A stretch of 64,000 nucleotides of DNA from Streptomyces sindenensis (GCF_014649035.1 NZ_BMSG01000025.1:1-64000), one strand, 5' to 3'; numbered from the stretch's first letter, positions 31,898 to 41,258 are shown. The notes: generated by a model from the sequence alone, not told the origin. Numbers and translations: made by a program.

Positions 31898-34525
31898 ATG
31901 CCGGAGCCCACCTTCGAGCCGCGCACCACCGCCGCCGCCTCGAACACCACCCCGAACACCCAGGCGCACACCGCCGTCCCGACGATCGTGGTCGTGGGGC
32001 ACGGCATGGTCGGCCAGCGGTTCCTGGAGTCCCTTGCCGAGCGCGGGCTGACCCCGGCGGCCGGCGGCGCCCGGGTCGTCGTGCTGTGCGAGGAGCCCCG
32101 GCCCGCCTACGACCGGGTGCGGCTCACCTCGTACTTCGCCGGGCAGAGCCCCGAGGACCTCTCGCTGGTGGAGCCGGACTTCATGGCCCGGCACGGCATC
32201 GAGCTGTACGTGGGCGACCCGGCCACGGCCGTGGACCGGGCGGGGCGGACGGTGACCGCGCGGTCCGGGGCGGTGTTCCCGTACGACACGCTGGTGCTGG
32301 CGACGGGCTCGTACCCGTTCGTGCCGCCGGTGCCGGGGAAGGACGCCCGGGGCTGCTTCGTGTACCGGACGATCGAGGACCTGCTCGCGATCGAGGAGTA
32401 CGCGAAGGGCGCGGCGACCGGTGCCGTGGTCGGCGGGGGGCTGCTGGGTCTGGAGGCGGCCGGGGCGCTGAAGGGGCTCGGGCTGGCCACCCACGTCGTG
32501 GAGTTCGCGCCCCGGCTGATGCCGGTCCAGGTGGACGAGGGCGGGGGTGCGGCGCTGCTGCGGACGATCCAGGACATGGGCCTGACCGTCCACACGGGTG
32601 TCGGCACACAGGAGGTGACCGCGGCCGAGGACGGGGCGGTGACCGGGATGTCCCTCTCCGACGGATCCTCGCTCGCCGTCGATCTGGTCGTCTTCTCCGC
32701 GGGCGTACGGCCCCGGGACCAGCTGGCCCGGGAGTGCGGCCTCGCGGTCGGCGAGCGCGGCGGGATCGTCGTGGACGAGGAGTGCCGGACGTCGGACCCG
32801 GCGGTGTTCGCGATCGGCGAGTGCGCGCTGGCCGCCGACGGCCGGGTGTACGGGCTGGTCGCGCCGGGCTACGACATGGCCCGGACGGCGGCCGAGGTGA
32901 TCGCGGGCGGGCGGTCCGCGTTCACGGGGGCGGACCTGTCGACGAAGCTGAAGCTGCTCGGGGTGGACGTGGCCTCGTTCGGCGACGCGCACGGGGCGGC
33001 CGAGGGCTCGCTCGACGTCGTGTACTCCGACGCCCGCGCCGGGGTCTACAAGAAGCTGGTGATGGGCCCGGACGGGACCCTGCTGGGCGGGGTGCTGGTC
33101 GGGGACGCGGAGCAGTACGGCACGCTGCGGCCGCTGACGGGCTCGGTGCTGCCCGTCGCCCCGGAGCAGTTGGTGCTGCCGGCCGGGTCCGGCGGCGGCC
33201 CGGTGTCGCTCGGCCCCGGCGCGCTGCCCGACGAGGCGGTGATCTGCTCCTGCCACAACGTGACCAAGGGCGCGATCTGCGAGCACACCACGCTGCCCGA
33301 GGTGAAGAAGTGCACCAAGGCCGGTACGGGGTGCGGCAGTTGCCTCAAGGTGATCGGGCAGCTGATGCCGCCGCCCGAGGACTCGGGGCTGTGCGGCTGC
33401 TTCCCGTACAGCCGCAGCGAGCTGTACGAGATCGTCCGCACCCTGGAGGTCACCTCGTTCGCCGGACTGCTCGACTCGCACGGCCGGGAGGAGGCGCGGG
33501 GCGGCGACGGCTGCGAGGTCTGCAAGCCGACGGTCGGCTCGGTCATCGCCTCGCTGGCGCCCACGGTCGGCGCGAGCGGCTATGTGCTGGACGGCGAGCA
33601 GGCGGCGCTCCAGGACACCAACGACCACTTCCTCGCCAACCTCCAGCGCAACGGGTCGTACTCGATCGTGCCGCGCATCCCGGGCGGTGAGATCACCCCG
33701 GAGAAGCTCATCGTCATCGGCGAGGTCGCCCGCGACTTCGGCCTCTACACGAAGATCACCGGCGGCCAGCGCATCGACCTCTTCGGCGCCCGGGTCGACC
33801 AACTGCCGCTGATCTGGACCCGGCTGGTGGACGCGGGCTTCGAGTCCGGGCACGCGTACGGGAAGTCCCTGCGCACGGTCAAGTCCTGTGTGGGGCAGAC
33901 CTGGTGCCGCTACGGCGTGCAGGACTCGGTGAAGATGGCGATCGACCTGGAGCTGCGCTACCGGGGCCTGCGCTCGCCGCACAAGCTGAAGTCGGCGGTC
34001 TCCGGCTGCGCCCGCGAGTGCGCGGAGGCCCGGGGCAAGGACTTCGGGATCATCGCCACCGCCCAGGGCTGGAATCTGTACGTCGGCGGCAACGGCGGGG
34101 CCACCCCGCGCCACGCGGACCTGCTGGCCCAGGACCTCTCCGACGCCGAACTGGTGCGGCTCATCGACCGGTTCCTGATGTTCTACATCCGTACCGCCGA
34201 CCGTCTTGAGCGCACCTCCGCCTGGCTGGAGCGGATCGACGGCGGCCTCGACCACGTCCGGGACGTGGTCGTCCACGATTCGCTGGGGCTCTGCGAGGAG
34301 CTGGAGCGGCTCATGGCCGACCATGTCGCGGGCTACCGCGACGAGTGGGCCGAGACCATCAACGACCCGGAGCGGCTGCGCCGGTTCGTCACCTTCGTCA
34401 ACGCCCCCGACGCCCCCGACCCCTCGGTGAGGTTCATTCCGGAGAGGGACCAGATCAAGCCGGATCTGGACCTGCTGGCCGGACCCGTCCTCGCCGTCCG
34501 CACCCTCGAAGGGACCGCATCCTGA
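31898..34525 (+). CDS. nirB: Nitrite reductase (NADH) large subunit
   Basis: NirB reduces nitrite to ammonia using FAD, a [4Fe-4S] cluster and siroheme, with NirD as partner. The 875-aa protein has an FAD site (IVVVGHGMVGQRFLES), an NAD site (GAVVGGGLLGLEAAGALKGL), a BFD-like cysteine cluster (ICSCHNVTKGAIC, CTKAGTGCGSCLK), a second partial one (CEVCKPTVGS), and the siroheme/cluster cysteines CVGQTWC and SGCARECAEA. GGAGG precedes the ATG at 9 nt. Its TGA overlaps the nirD start. Confidence 0.95.
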   Translation: MPEPTFEPRTTAAASNTTPNTQAHTAVPTIVVVGHGMVGQRFLESLAERGLTPAAGGARVVVLCEEPRPAYDRVRLTSYFAGQSPEDLSLVEPDFMARHGIELYVGDPATAVDRAGRTVTARSGAVFPYDTLVLATGSYPFVPPVPGKDARGCFVYRTIEDLLAIEEYAKGAATGAVVGGGLLGLEAAGALKGLGLATHVVEFAPRLMPVQVDEGGGAALLRTIQDMGLTVHTGVGTQEVTAAEDGAVTGMSLSDGSSLAVDLVVFSAGVRPRDQLARECGLAVGERGGIVVDEECRTSDPAVFAIGECALAADGRVYGLVAPGYDMARTAAEVIAGGRSAFTGADLSTKLKLLGVDVASFGDAHGAAEGSLDVVYSDARAGVYKKLVMGPDGTLLGGVLVGDAEQYGTLRPLTGSVLPVAPEQLVLPAGSGGGPVSLGPGALPDEAVICSCHNVTKGAICEHTTLPEVKKCTKAGTGCGSCLKVIGQLMPPPEDSGLCGCFPYSRSELYEIVRTLEVTSFAGLLDSHGREEARGGDGCEVCKPTVGSVIASLAPTVGASGYVLDGEQAALQDTNDHFLANLQRNGSYSIVPRIPGGEITPEKLIVIGEVARDFGLYTKITGGQRIDLFGARVDQLPLIWTRLVDAGFESGHAYGKSLRTVKSCVGQTWCRYGVQDSVKMAIDLELRYRGLRSPHKLKSAVSGCARECAEARGKDFGIIATAQGWNLYVGGNGGATPRHADLLAQDLSDAELVRLIDRFLMFYIRTADRLERTSAWLERIDGGLDHVRDVVVHDSLGLCEELERLMADHVAGYRDEWAETINDPERLRRFVTFVNAPDAPDPSVRFIPERDQIKPDLDLLAGPVLAVRTLEGTAS

Positions 34526-34884
34526 TGGCAACCGCGACGATCACGACAGCGCGGGGCACCGGATCCGTCCGGCTCGCCCACGGCAAGGACTGGCTGACGG
34601 TCTGCGAACGGGGACTGCTGATCCCCGGCCGGGGGGTGGCGGTGCTGCTGCCCGACGGGGACCAGGCGGCCGTCTTCATGGACCGGGCGGGCCAGGTGTA
34701 CGCGATCGGCAACCGGGACCCGTTCACCGGGGCGTACGTCCTCTCGCGCGGGCTGCTCGGCTCGGCGGGCGGGCGGCCGTTCGTGGCCTCACCGCTGCTG
34801 AAGCAGCGCTTCGACCTGGCGACGGGGGCGTGCCTGGACGACGAGGAGGTGTCGGTGCCGGTGTTCGCCGTACGGGCGGACTGA
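34525..34884 (+). CDS. nirD: Nitrite reductase (NADH) small subunit
   Basis: NirD is the Rieske-fold small subunit of assimilatory nitrite reductase. The 119-aa protein has the fold segments LIPGRGVAVLLPDGDQAAVF, YAIGNRDPFTGAYVLSRGLL and LKQRFDLATGACLDDEEVSV. It lacks the Cys/His cluster ligands of true Rieske proteins, as expected for NirD. Start ATG overlaps the nirB stop (TGATG), so translation is coupled. Confidence 0.93.
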   Translation: MATATITTARGTGSVRLAHGKDWLTVCERGLLIPGRGVAVLLPDGDQAAVFMDRAGQVYAIGNRDPFTGAYVLSRGLLGSAGGRPFVASPLLKQRFDLATGACLDDEEVSVPVFAVRAD

Positions 34885-34933
34885 CAGCCGGTCCGCGGGC
34901 GGGGCGGGGGCCTGCGCAGTTCCTCCGCCGCCC

Positions 34934-34955
34934 GTTCACCTTCGCGTGACGCCCC
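34934..34955 (+). promoter_or_regulatory. PHO box (PhoP site) upstream of the PhoX-like gene
   Basis: GTTCACCTTCG (34934-34944) matches the Streptomyces PHO-box 11-mer G(G/T)TCAYYYR(G/C)G at 10 of 11 positions. The next 11-mer (CGTGACGCCCC) is weaker. A -10 candidate TACAGT lies at 34972-34977, which would place the second repeat at the -35 region, the layout of PhoP-activated promoters. Confidence 0.55.
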
Positions 34956-35038
34956 GTCAATTGCCGCCTCCTACAGTCCTGACGCGCGACCCGCCGGCCT
35001 GTCCGGGGCGGCGGGCCACACTCATGCGTGGAGTGATC

Positions 35039-36205
35039 GTGGAACGTCGGAACTTCTTGCGCACCGCGGTGATCGGCGGCTCGGCGGCCGCCTTCGGCGG
35101 CACCCTGTGGCGGGGTGCCGCCTTCGCCGACCCGGCCCAGCCGGCCCCCGGCCCGTACGGCGCGCTCCAGGCGGCCAACGGGGACGGGATCCGGCTGCCG
35201 GGCGGCTTCACCAGCCGCGTGATCGCCCGTTCCGGGCAGACCGTGCCCGGCACCTCCTACCGCTGGCACAGCGCGCCCGACGGCGGCGCCACGTACGCCG
35301 ACGGCGCGGGCTGGATCTATGTCTCCAACGCCGAGGTCTCCCCGAGCAGCGGGGGCGGGGCGAGCGCGGTGCGGTTCAACTCCTCGGGGACGGTGACGGC
35401 CGCGTACCGCATCCTGGGCAACACGAACAACAACTGCGCGGGCGGCGCCACCCCCTGGAAGACCTGGCTGTCCTGCGAGGAGGTCACCCGGGGGTACGTC
35501 TACGAGACCGACCCGTGGGGCGTGGACGCGGCGGTGCGGCGTCCGGCGATGGGCCGCTTCAAGCACGAGGCGGCGGCCGCGGACCCGGACCACGGCTACA
35601 TCTATCTGACCGAGGACGAGAGCGACGGCCGCTTCTACCGCTTCCGGCCCACGACCTGGGGGGATCTGTCGAGCGGCACGCTTCAGGTGCTGGTGGCGGG
35701 CACGGGCACCTCCGGCCCGGTGAGCTGGGCGAACGTACCGGACCCGGCCGCCTCCTCCACCCAGACGCGGCACCAGGTGTCCGGGGCGAAGGTGTTCAAC
35801 GGCGGCGAGGGCTGCTTCTACGCGGCGGGCACCTGCTGGTTCACCACCAAGGGCGACAACCGGGTGTGGGCGTACGACGCGACCACCTCGTCGATCTCGC
35901 TGGCCTACGACGACTCCCTGGTGACGGGCGGCTCCGCCCCGCTGACCGGGGTGGACAACGTCACCCGGTCCGGGTCCGGCGACCTCTACATCGCGGAGGA
36001 CGGCGGGAACATGGAGATCTGCCTGATCACGCCGGACGACACGGTGGCCCCGTTCCTGCGGATCACCGGGCAGTCCGGTTCGGAGATCACCGGGCCCGCG
36101 TTCTCGCCGGACGGCAGCCGGCTCTACTTCTCCTCGCAGCGCGGGACGAGCGGAAGCTCCTCCGGCGGCATCACGTACGAGGTCAAGGGGCCGTTCCGCA
36201 GCTGA
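35039..36205 (+). CDS. Tat-exported PhoX-like phosphatase (DUF839)
   Basis: DUF839/PhoX proteins are secreted, metal-dependent beta-propeller alkaline phosphatases. GTG at 35039 gives 388 aa beginning MERRNFLRTAVIGGSAAAFG, a Tat signal with RRNFLR, ending near AAFADPAQ. It is preceded by GGAG at 5 nt; an ATG at 35024 is also in frame. PhoX segments include TYADGAGWIYVSNAEV, GGATPWKTWLSCEEVTRGYV, GRFKHEAAAADPD and YLTEDESDGRFYRF. Together with the PHO box this suggests phosphate scavenging under PhoP control. Confidence 0.85.
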   Translation: MERRNFLRTAVIGGSAAAFGGTLWRGAAFADPAQPAPGPYGALQAANGDGIRLPGGFTSRVIARSGQTVPGTSYRWHSAPDGGATYADGAGWIYVSNAEVSPSSGGGASAVRFNSSGTVTAAYRILGNTNNNCAGGATPWKTWLSCEEVTRGYVYETDPWGVDAAVRRPAMGRFKHEAAAADPDHGYIYLTEDESDGRFYRFRPTTWGDLSSGTLQVLVAGTGTSGPVSWANVPDPAASSTQTRHQVSGAKVFNGGEGCFYAAGTCWFTTKGDNRVWAYDATTSSISLAYDDSLVTGGSAPLTGVDNVTRSGSGDLYIAEDGGNMEICLITPDDTVAPFLRITGQSGSEITGPAFSPDGSRLYFSSQRGTSGSSSGGITYEVKGPFRS

Positions 36206-36244
36206 CGCGGAAGGGGGCAAGGGCGGGGGCGGACTCGGACGCCC

Positions 36245-36281
36245 GCGTGCGCCGGGGCTCCCCCGTGCCCCCGGCGCACGC
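36245..36281. terminator. Bidirectional hairpin between convergent genes
   Basis: A 13-bp perfect stem GCGTGCGCCGGGG / CCCCGGCGCACGC with an 11-nt loop lies between the stops of the PhoX-like gene (plus) and the VOC gene (minus), so it can serve both. Confidence 0.7.
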
Positions 36282-36298
36282 CGTTGCGGTCGGCCGGC

Positions 36299-36709
36299 TC
36301 AGGCCTGGCCCTCGGCGGCGGCCGGGTCCATCCACACGACCTCCCAGATGTGGTGGTCGGGGTCCTGGAACGAGCGGCCGTACATGAAGCCCATGTCCTG
36401 CGTCTCGCCCGCCGGGGACCCGCCGGAGGCCAGCGCCGCGTCGACGATCTCGTCGACCTTCTCGCGGCTGTCGGCGCTCAGGGCGAGGATGACCTCGGTC
36501 GCCGTCGAGGCGTCGACCACGTCCTTCTTGGTGAACTCCTTGAAGCGCTCCTCCGTCATCAGCATCGCGAAGATCGTGTCGCTGATCACCAGGCACGCGG
36601 TCTTGTCGTCGGTGAAAGCCGGGTTGGTCGTGAAGCCGAGCTTCCCGAAGAAGCCCACCGTCGTCTCCAGGTGCTTCACCGGCAGGTTCACGAAGATCAT
36701 CTGAGCCAT
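36299..36709 (-). CDS. VOC-family (glyoxalase/bleomycin-resistance fold) protein
   Basis: The 136-aa protein has the two beta-alpha-beta-beta-beta modules of vicinal-oxygen-chelate proteins: MIFVNLPVKHLETTVGFFGK then LGFTTNP, and MGFMYGRSFQDPDHHIWEVV near the C-terminus with His and Glu positioned as metal ligands. Members include glyoxalases, dioxygenases and drug-binding proteins; the substrate is not predictable. It is short and cytoplasmic, with GAGG 8 nt upstream of the ATG. Confidence 0.85.
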   Translation of the reverse strand: MAQMIFVNLPVKHLETTVGFFGKLGFTTNPAFTDDKTACLVISDTIFAMLMTEERFKEFTKKDVVDASTATEVILALSADSREKVDEIVDAALASGGSPAGETQDMGFMYGRSFQDPDHHIWEVVWMDPAAAEGQA

Positions 36710-36857
36710 GGTCGTTCCCTCTTCTTCTCTCCCGTGGCGCCCGCGGTGCTCCGTCCGGCGCTTTCGATGGGTAGACGGCGGGGCCGTGCGGAACTCATCG
36801 CCGTTCGGCGGACGAATCTCTCCGGGGCGGCGACGGGGCGGCGGGGGTCCCCAGGAC

Positions 36858-37895
36858 CTAGTGGAGGGTCAGCGGGGCGCCTCCGCGCAGCAGGGAGCCG
36901 CCGAGCGGGGTCAGGGTGTGGAGGACCGAGCTGCCGTGGCGCAGCGTCAGGACCAGGCCCGCCTCGCGCAGCACGGAGGCGTGCTGGCTCGCGGAGGCCA
37001 GCGACACCCCGGCCCTGCGGGCGAGTTCGCTGGTGGTGCAGCCCGTCCCTATGGAGGAGAGGACGGCCGAGCGGGTGTGCCCGACGAGCCGGCCGAGCCA
37101 GGGGCCCGGCTCGGCGAAGACCGGGGCGCCGGGGTTGGTCACCGGGTAGACGAGGACCGGAGGCAGCGACGGGTCCCGGTAGACGACGGGCGTGCCCCGG
37201 CAGAAGAAGGACGGCTGGAGCAGCAGTCCGCGCCCGTCCAGATGCAGATCGCGGTCGACCGGGTAGTCCGCCTCCAGCACGGGTGAGCGCCACCGGATCG
37301 TCGGCGGCAGGGTGGCCAGCAGCTCGTCCGTGCCGCCGTCCAGCAGGGCCCTGCCGCGCACAGCCCGGTCCGCCTCGACGCTGGCCCTGATGTGCGGCCA
37401 GTAGGGCTCGACGGCCGCCTGGTGGTAGCTGCGGAGTGCTCCGATGAGCCGGGTGAGCGGTTCGGCGCGGCCCTCCATGAGCGCGGCGGGCAGCGCCGCG
37501 CCCGCCTTTCCCGCTCCGGCGGGCCGCTGACCGACCGGCCGGTCTGTCCGCTGCCGCGTCCGGGCTGCGGCCAGCAGCTCCAGTTCCGCGTGGACCCGGT
37601 CGGCGGGAGTGTCGCGCAGGGCCTCCATTCCGACGTCGAGCCCGAAGGGTTCGGCGCCTTCCTGAGAGGGCGTCAGAAAATCCGGGAAATAGCCGCGGGG
37701 CGGAACGACCGCCGCCAGCAGCTGCGCTTCACCATTCAACCGCGCCCGGGATTCCGTACGCCATTTCCCGAACACCGTCGAGGCGCGCCGGTCCCTGAGC
37801 CGGTGAAAACTCAGAATGGTTTCCCACAAGGCGTCCGGTCTCGTGGCCATCCGCACCCGCGAAAGGTCCAGCCTGGACATATGGATCCTTAGCAC
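36858..37895 (-). CDS. ArsR-type winged-helix transcriptional regulator with large N-terminal domain
   Basis: The 345-aa protein has a C-terminal winged helix (TTSELARRAGVSLASASQHA, SVLREAGLVLTLRHGSSVLH) and a long N-terminal domain that starts LRIHMSRLDLSRVRMATRPD, as in many Streptomyces ArsR-like regulators with a DUF5937-type domain. The ligand is unknown. GTG at 37895 is chosen because it restores the common opening VLRIH. No metal-binding Cys cluster is visible, so arsenic or metal sensing is unlikely. It is probably autoregulated from the long upstream gap. Confidence 0.8.
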   Translation of the reverse strand: MLRIHMSRLDLSRVRMATRPDALWETILSFHRLRDRRASTVFGKWRTESRARLNGEAQLLAAVVPPRGYFPDFLTPSQEGAEPFGLDVGMEALRDTPADRVHAELELLAAARTRQRTDRPVGQRPAGAGKAGAALPAALMEGRAEPLTRLIGALRSYHQAAVEPYWPHIRASVEADRAVRGRALLDGGTDELLATLPPTIRWRSPVLEADYPVDRDLHLDGRGLLLQPSFFCRGTPVVYRDPSLPPVLVYPVTNPGAPVFAEPGPWLGRLVGHTRSAVLSSIGTGCTTSELARRAGVSLASASQHASVLREAGLVLTLRHGSSVLHTLTPLGGSLLRGGAPLTLH

Positions 37896-38546
37896 TGCTC
37901 CCCCACCTGTTGCATCCGCAATTGCCCCCACCGAAGGGTATGCGGACCGTCACAGGAGGTCACCACGGGGTTTCGGCCAGAAGTGAAAGGTGTCGCCCCG
38001 TTCCGCTTCACCGATAAGGCTGTACGACGTCGGGTACGCATCCGGTGCCCACCGGATGAGCACGTGAAGGCCGTGGGGGGCTTTGTGTGTTCGGCGGCGG
38101 TGGGCGACGGTGCGGCTCCGTACCCGACGGGGGTAAGCCGGGTGCGGTCCATGGGTGGGGATCCATGGACCGCACCCCGGTCCGGCACCCCGACCGTCAC
38201 CCGAATTTCTTTGCGCATTAAACAAAGCAATGTGCTCTGCGCCACATTCTTCGCGCGTCATTCGATGCGCGCTTCTGACGCCTTGTCCGCACGGCCGGTC
38301 ATTTCCGTGCACGCAAGGCGAAGCGGCGGCACAGCGAAGCGGCGGCACCCCCGCACAGGGTGCCGCCGCTTCTCGGTGCTCCGGGGCCGCCGCCGGGCCG
38401 GTGCGCCCGGTGAGGGCCGGGCTCGGCTTCCGGGGCGGTCCCGGAGGGGCAGGCCGCTCGGCGGCCTTGGTCGGTGGGCAGGGCTGTTCGTGCAGCCCTG
38501 CCCCTGAGGTCCGGGGTGTTCGTGCACCCCGGACCGTGAGTCCGGG
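37896..38546. other. 651-bp gene-free stretch with large hairpins and an A/T-rich island
   Basis: No credible gene is present. An A/T-rich island (about 38205-38260) includes TTTCTTTGCGCATTAAACAA. Two 15-bp perfect hairpins occur: GGGTGCGGTCCATGG (38140-38154) with 38163-38177, and GAAGCGGCGGCACCC (38336-38350) with 38358-38372. Two tandem hairpins with identical TTCGTG loops follow (38477-38504 and 38508-38535). The region is downstream of ppdK and upstream of the ArsR-type gene, so it should hold the ppdK terminator(s) and the regulator's promoter. Confidence 0.7.
38477..38535 (-). terminator. Tandem hairpins downstream of ppdK
   Basis: GGGCAGGGCTG-TTCGTG-CAGCCCTGCCC (38477-38504) and GGTCCGGGGTG-TTCGTG-CACCCCGGACC (38508-38535) are 11-bp perfect stems 3 nt apart with the same loop, starting 12 nt after the ppdK stop on the minus strand. 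They look like a double terminator. Confidence 0.7.
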
Positions 38547-41258
38547 TCAGCGGCTGTCACTGCCCCGGGACTCGGCTGCGGCCCGGCCGGCCTCAAGACG
38601 GGCGACCGGGATGCGGAAGGGCGAGCAGGACACGTAGTCCAGGCCCACCTCGTGGAAGAAGTGCACCGACTCCGGGTCGCCGCCGTGCTCGCCGCAGACG
38701 CCGAGCTTGAGGTCCGGGCGGGTGGCCCGGCCGGCCTCGACGGCGCTGCGGACCAGCGAGCCGACGCCGTCCTTGTCGATCGTCTCGAACGGGGAGACCC
38801 CGAAGATGCCCTTCTCCAGGTACGCGGTGAAGAAGGAAGCCTCCACGTCGTCGCGGGAGAAGCCCCACACCGTCTGGGTCAGGTCGTTCGTGCCGAAGGA
38901 GAAGAACTGCGCGGCCTCGGCGATCTGGCCCGCCGTCAGCGCGGCGCGCGGCAGCTCGATCATGGTGCCGATGGTCAGCTTGAGGTCGGTGCCGGTGGCG
39001 GCCTGGACCTCCTCGATGACCCGGTCGGCCTCCTCGCGGACGATCTCCAGCTCCTGGACCGTGCCGACGAGCGGGATCATGATCTCGGCGCGCGGGTCGC
39101 CCTTGGCGTTCTTGCGGTGGGCGGCGGCCTCGGCGATCGCCCGGACCTGCATGGCGAACAGACCGGGGATGACCAGGCCGAGGCGCACGCCGCGCAGGCC
39201 CAGCATCGGGTTCTGCTCGTGCAGCTTGTGCACGGCCTGGAGGAGCCGCAGGTCGTTCTCGTTGGCGTCCTTGCGGGACTCGGCGAGCGCGACGCGGACC
39301 GACAGCTCGGTGATGTCGGGCAGGAACTCGTGCAGCGGCGGGTCCAGGAGGCGGACGGTGACGGGCAGCCCGTCCATCGACTCGAACAGCTCGATGAAGT
39401 CGGCCTTCTGGAGCGGGAGCAGGGCGGCGAGAGCGGTCTCGCGCTCGTCGTCGGTGTCCGCGAGGATCAGCTTCTCGACCATCTCGCGGCGCTCGCCGAG
39501 GAACATGTGCTCCGTGCGGCACAGGCCGATGCCCTGGGCGCCGAAGCGGCGGGCCCGCAGGGCGTCCTCGGCGTTGTCGGCGTTGGCCCGTACGCGCAGC
39601 CGGCGCACCCGGTCCGCGTACGCCATGATCCGGTGCACGGCGGCGACCAGCTCGTCGGCGTCGTCGGCGCCCGCGTGCATGCGGCCCTCGAAGTACTCGA
39701 CGACCGGGGACGGTACGACGGGTACCTCGCCCCGGTAGACCTTGCCGGTGGAGCCGTCGATCGAGACGAGGTCGCCCTCCTCGATCACGATGCCGCCCAC
39801 CGTCATCCGGCGGCGCTTGGTGTCGACCTCCAGGTCCTCGGCGCCGCAGACACAGGTCTTGCCCATGCCGCGCGCCACGACTGCGGCGTGCGAGGTCTTG
39901 CCGCCGCGCGAGGTGAGGATGCCCTCGGCGGCGATCATGCCTTCGAGGTCGTCGGGGTTGGTCTCGCGGCGGATCAGGATGACCTTCTCGCCGGAGCGGG
40001 ACCACTTGATCGCGGTGTACGAGTCGAAGACGGCCTTGCCGACGGCGGCACCGGGCGAGGCGGCGATGCCCCGGCCGAGCAGCTCGGTCTTCGCCTCGAC
40101 GTCGAAGCGCGGGAACATCAGCTGGGCGAGCTGGGCGCCGTTGACCCGCTGGAGGGCCTCGGCCTCGTCGATCAGGCCCTGGTCCACGAGCTGGGTGGCG
40201 ATGCGGAAGGCGGCCCCGGCGGTGCGCTTGCCGACCCGGGTCTGGAGCATCCAGAGCTGGCCGCGCTCGATGGTGAACTCGATGTCGCAGAGATCCTTGT
40301 AGTGGTTCTCCAGGGTCTCCATGATCTGCATGAGCTGGTCGTACGACTTCTTGTCGATCGACTCCAGATCGGCGAGCGGCACCGTGTTGCGGATACCGGC
40401 GACGACGTCCTCGCCCTGCGCGTTCTGGAGGTAGTCGCCGTAGACGCCCTGGTGGCCGCTGGCCGGGTCGCGGGTGAAGGCGACGCCCGTACCGGAGTCG
40501 GGGCCGAGGTTGCCGAAGACCATCGAGCAGACGTTGACGGCCGTGCCGAGGTCGCCGGGGATGCGCTCCTGGCGGCGGTAGAGCTTGGCCCGGTCGGTGT
40601 TCCACGAGTCGAAGACCGCGTTTATGGCGAGGTCCATCTGCTCGCGCGCGTCCTGCGGGAATTCGCGTCCGGCCTCGGACTCGACGATCTTCTTGAACTG
40701 CTTGACCAGCTTCTTCAGGTCGGCCGCGGCGAGGTCGGTGTCGACCGTGACCTTCTTCGCGTGCTTGGCGGCCTCCAGGGCCTCCTCGAAGAGTTCGCCG
40801 TCGACGCCGAGGACGGTCTTGCCGAACATCTGGATGAGACGGCGGTAGGAGTCCCAGGCGAAGCGCTCGTCGCCGGACTGGGTGGCGAGACCGGCCACCG
40901 AGGCGTCGGAGAGGCCGATGTTCAGGACGGTGTCCATCATGCCCGGCATGGAGAACTTGGCGCCGGACCGGACGGAGACCAGCAGCGGGTCGTCGGCCTG
41001 GCCGAGCTGCTTGCCCATGCGCTCTTCCAGCGACGTGAGGTGCGCACTCACCTCGTCGCGCAGCGCGGTCGGCGCGTCACCGCTCTCCAGGTAGACCTTG
41101 CAGGCCTCGGTGGTGATCGTGAAGCCCGGAGGGACGGGCAACCCGAGGTTGGTCATCTCGGCGAGGTTGGCGCCCTTGCCGCCCAGAAGATCCTTCAGAT
41201 CCTTGTTGCCCTCGGTGAAGTCGTAGACGAACTTCTGGGGATCTTTGTTTTCCGACAC
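38547..41258 (-). CDS. ppdK: Pyruvate phosphate dikinase
   Basis: PPDK interconverts pyruvate, ATP and phosphate with PEP, AMP and diphosphate, using a swivelling phosphohistidine. The start chosen is GTG at 41258 (MSENKDPQKFVYDFTEGNKD) with GAGGAG 9 nt upstream, giving 903 aa, the normal length. The nucleotide-binding domain has LLGGKGANLAEM and GMMDTVLNIGLSD. H457 in GGKTSHAAVVARGMGKTCV is the catalytic histidine. The C-terminal PEP/pyruvate barrel ends in FGTNDLTQTVWGFSRDD and GVCGEHGGDPESV. It may serve gluconeogenesis or PEP balance. Confidence 0.97.
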   Translation of the reverse strand: MSENKDPQKFVYDFTEGNKDLKDLLGGKGANLAEMTNLGLPVPPGFTITTEACKVYLESGDAPTALRDEVSAHLTSLEERMGKQLGQADDPLLVSVRSGAKFSMPGMMDTVLNIGLSDASVAGLATQSGDERFAWDSYRRLIQMFGKTVLGVDGELFEEALEAAKHAKKVTVDTDLAAADLKKLVKQFKKIVESEAGREFPQDAREQMDLAINAVFDSWNTDRAKLYRRQERIPGDLGTAVNVCSMVFGNLGPDSGTGVAFTRDPASGHQGVYGDYLQNAQGEDVVAGIRNTVPLADLESIDKKSYDQLMQIMETLENHYKDLCDIEFTIERGQLWMLQTRVGKRTAGAAFRIATQLVDQGLIDEAEALQRVNGAQLAQLMFPRFDVEAKTELLGRGIAASPGAAVGKAVFDSYTAIKWSRSGEKVILIRRETNPDDLEGMIAAEGILTSRGGKTSHAAVVARGMGKTCVCGAEDLEVDTKRRRMTVGGIVIEEGDLVSIDGSTGKVYRGEVPVVPSPVVEYFEGRMHAGADDADELVAAVHRIMAYADRVRRLRVRANADNAEDALRARRFGAQGIGLCRTEHMFLGERREMVEKLILADTDDERETALAALLPLQKADFIELFESMDGLPVTVRLLDPPLHEFLPDITELSVRVALAESRKDANENDLRLLQAVHKLHEQNPMLGLRGVRLGLVIPGLFAMQVRAIAEAAAHRKNAKGDPRAEIMIPLVGTVQELEIVREEADRVIEEVQAATGTDLKLTIGTMIELPRAALTAGQIAEAAQFFSFGTNDLTQTVWGFSRDDVEASFFTAYLEKGIFGVSPFETIDKDGVGSLVRSAVEAGRATRPDLKLGVCGEHGGDPESVHFFHEVGLDYVSCSPFRIPVARLEAGRAAAESRGSDSR

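Noticed and set aside
36848..36861. CAGGACCTAG next to the ArsR-type stop codon, resembling the end of the 172-bp element
   Set aside because: Only about ten bases match and the sequence inside is a short palindrome (GGTCCTGGGGACC); without more of the element it is probably chance.
37889..38245. 118-aa minus-strand frame in the gap upstream of the ArsR-type gene
   Set aside because: It runs across a 15-bp palindrome and an A/T-rich island, has no ribosome site and shows no protein-like pattern.
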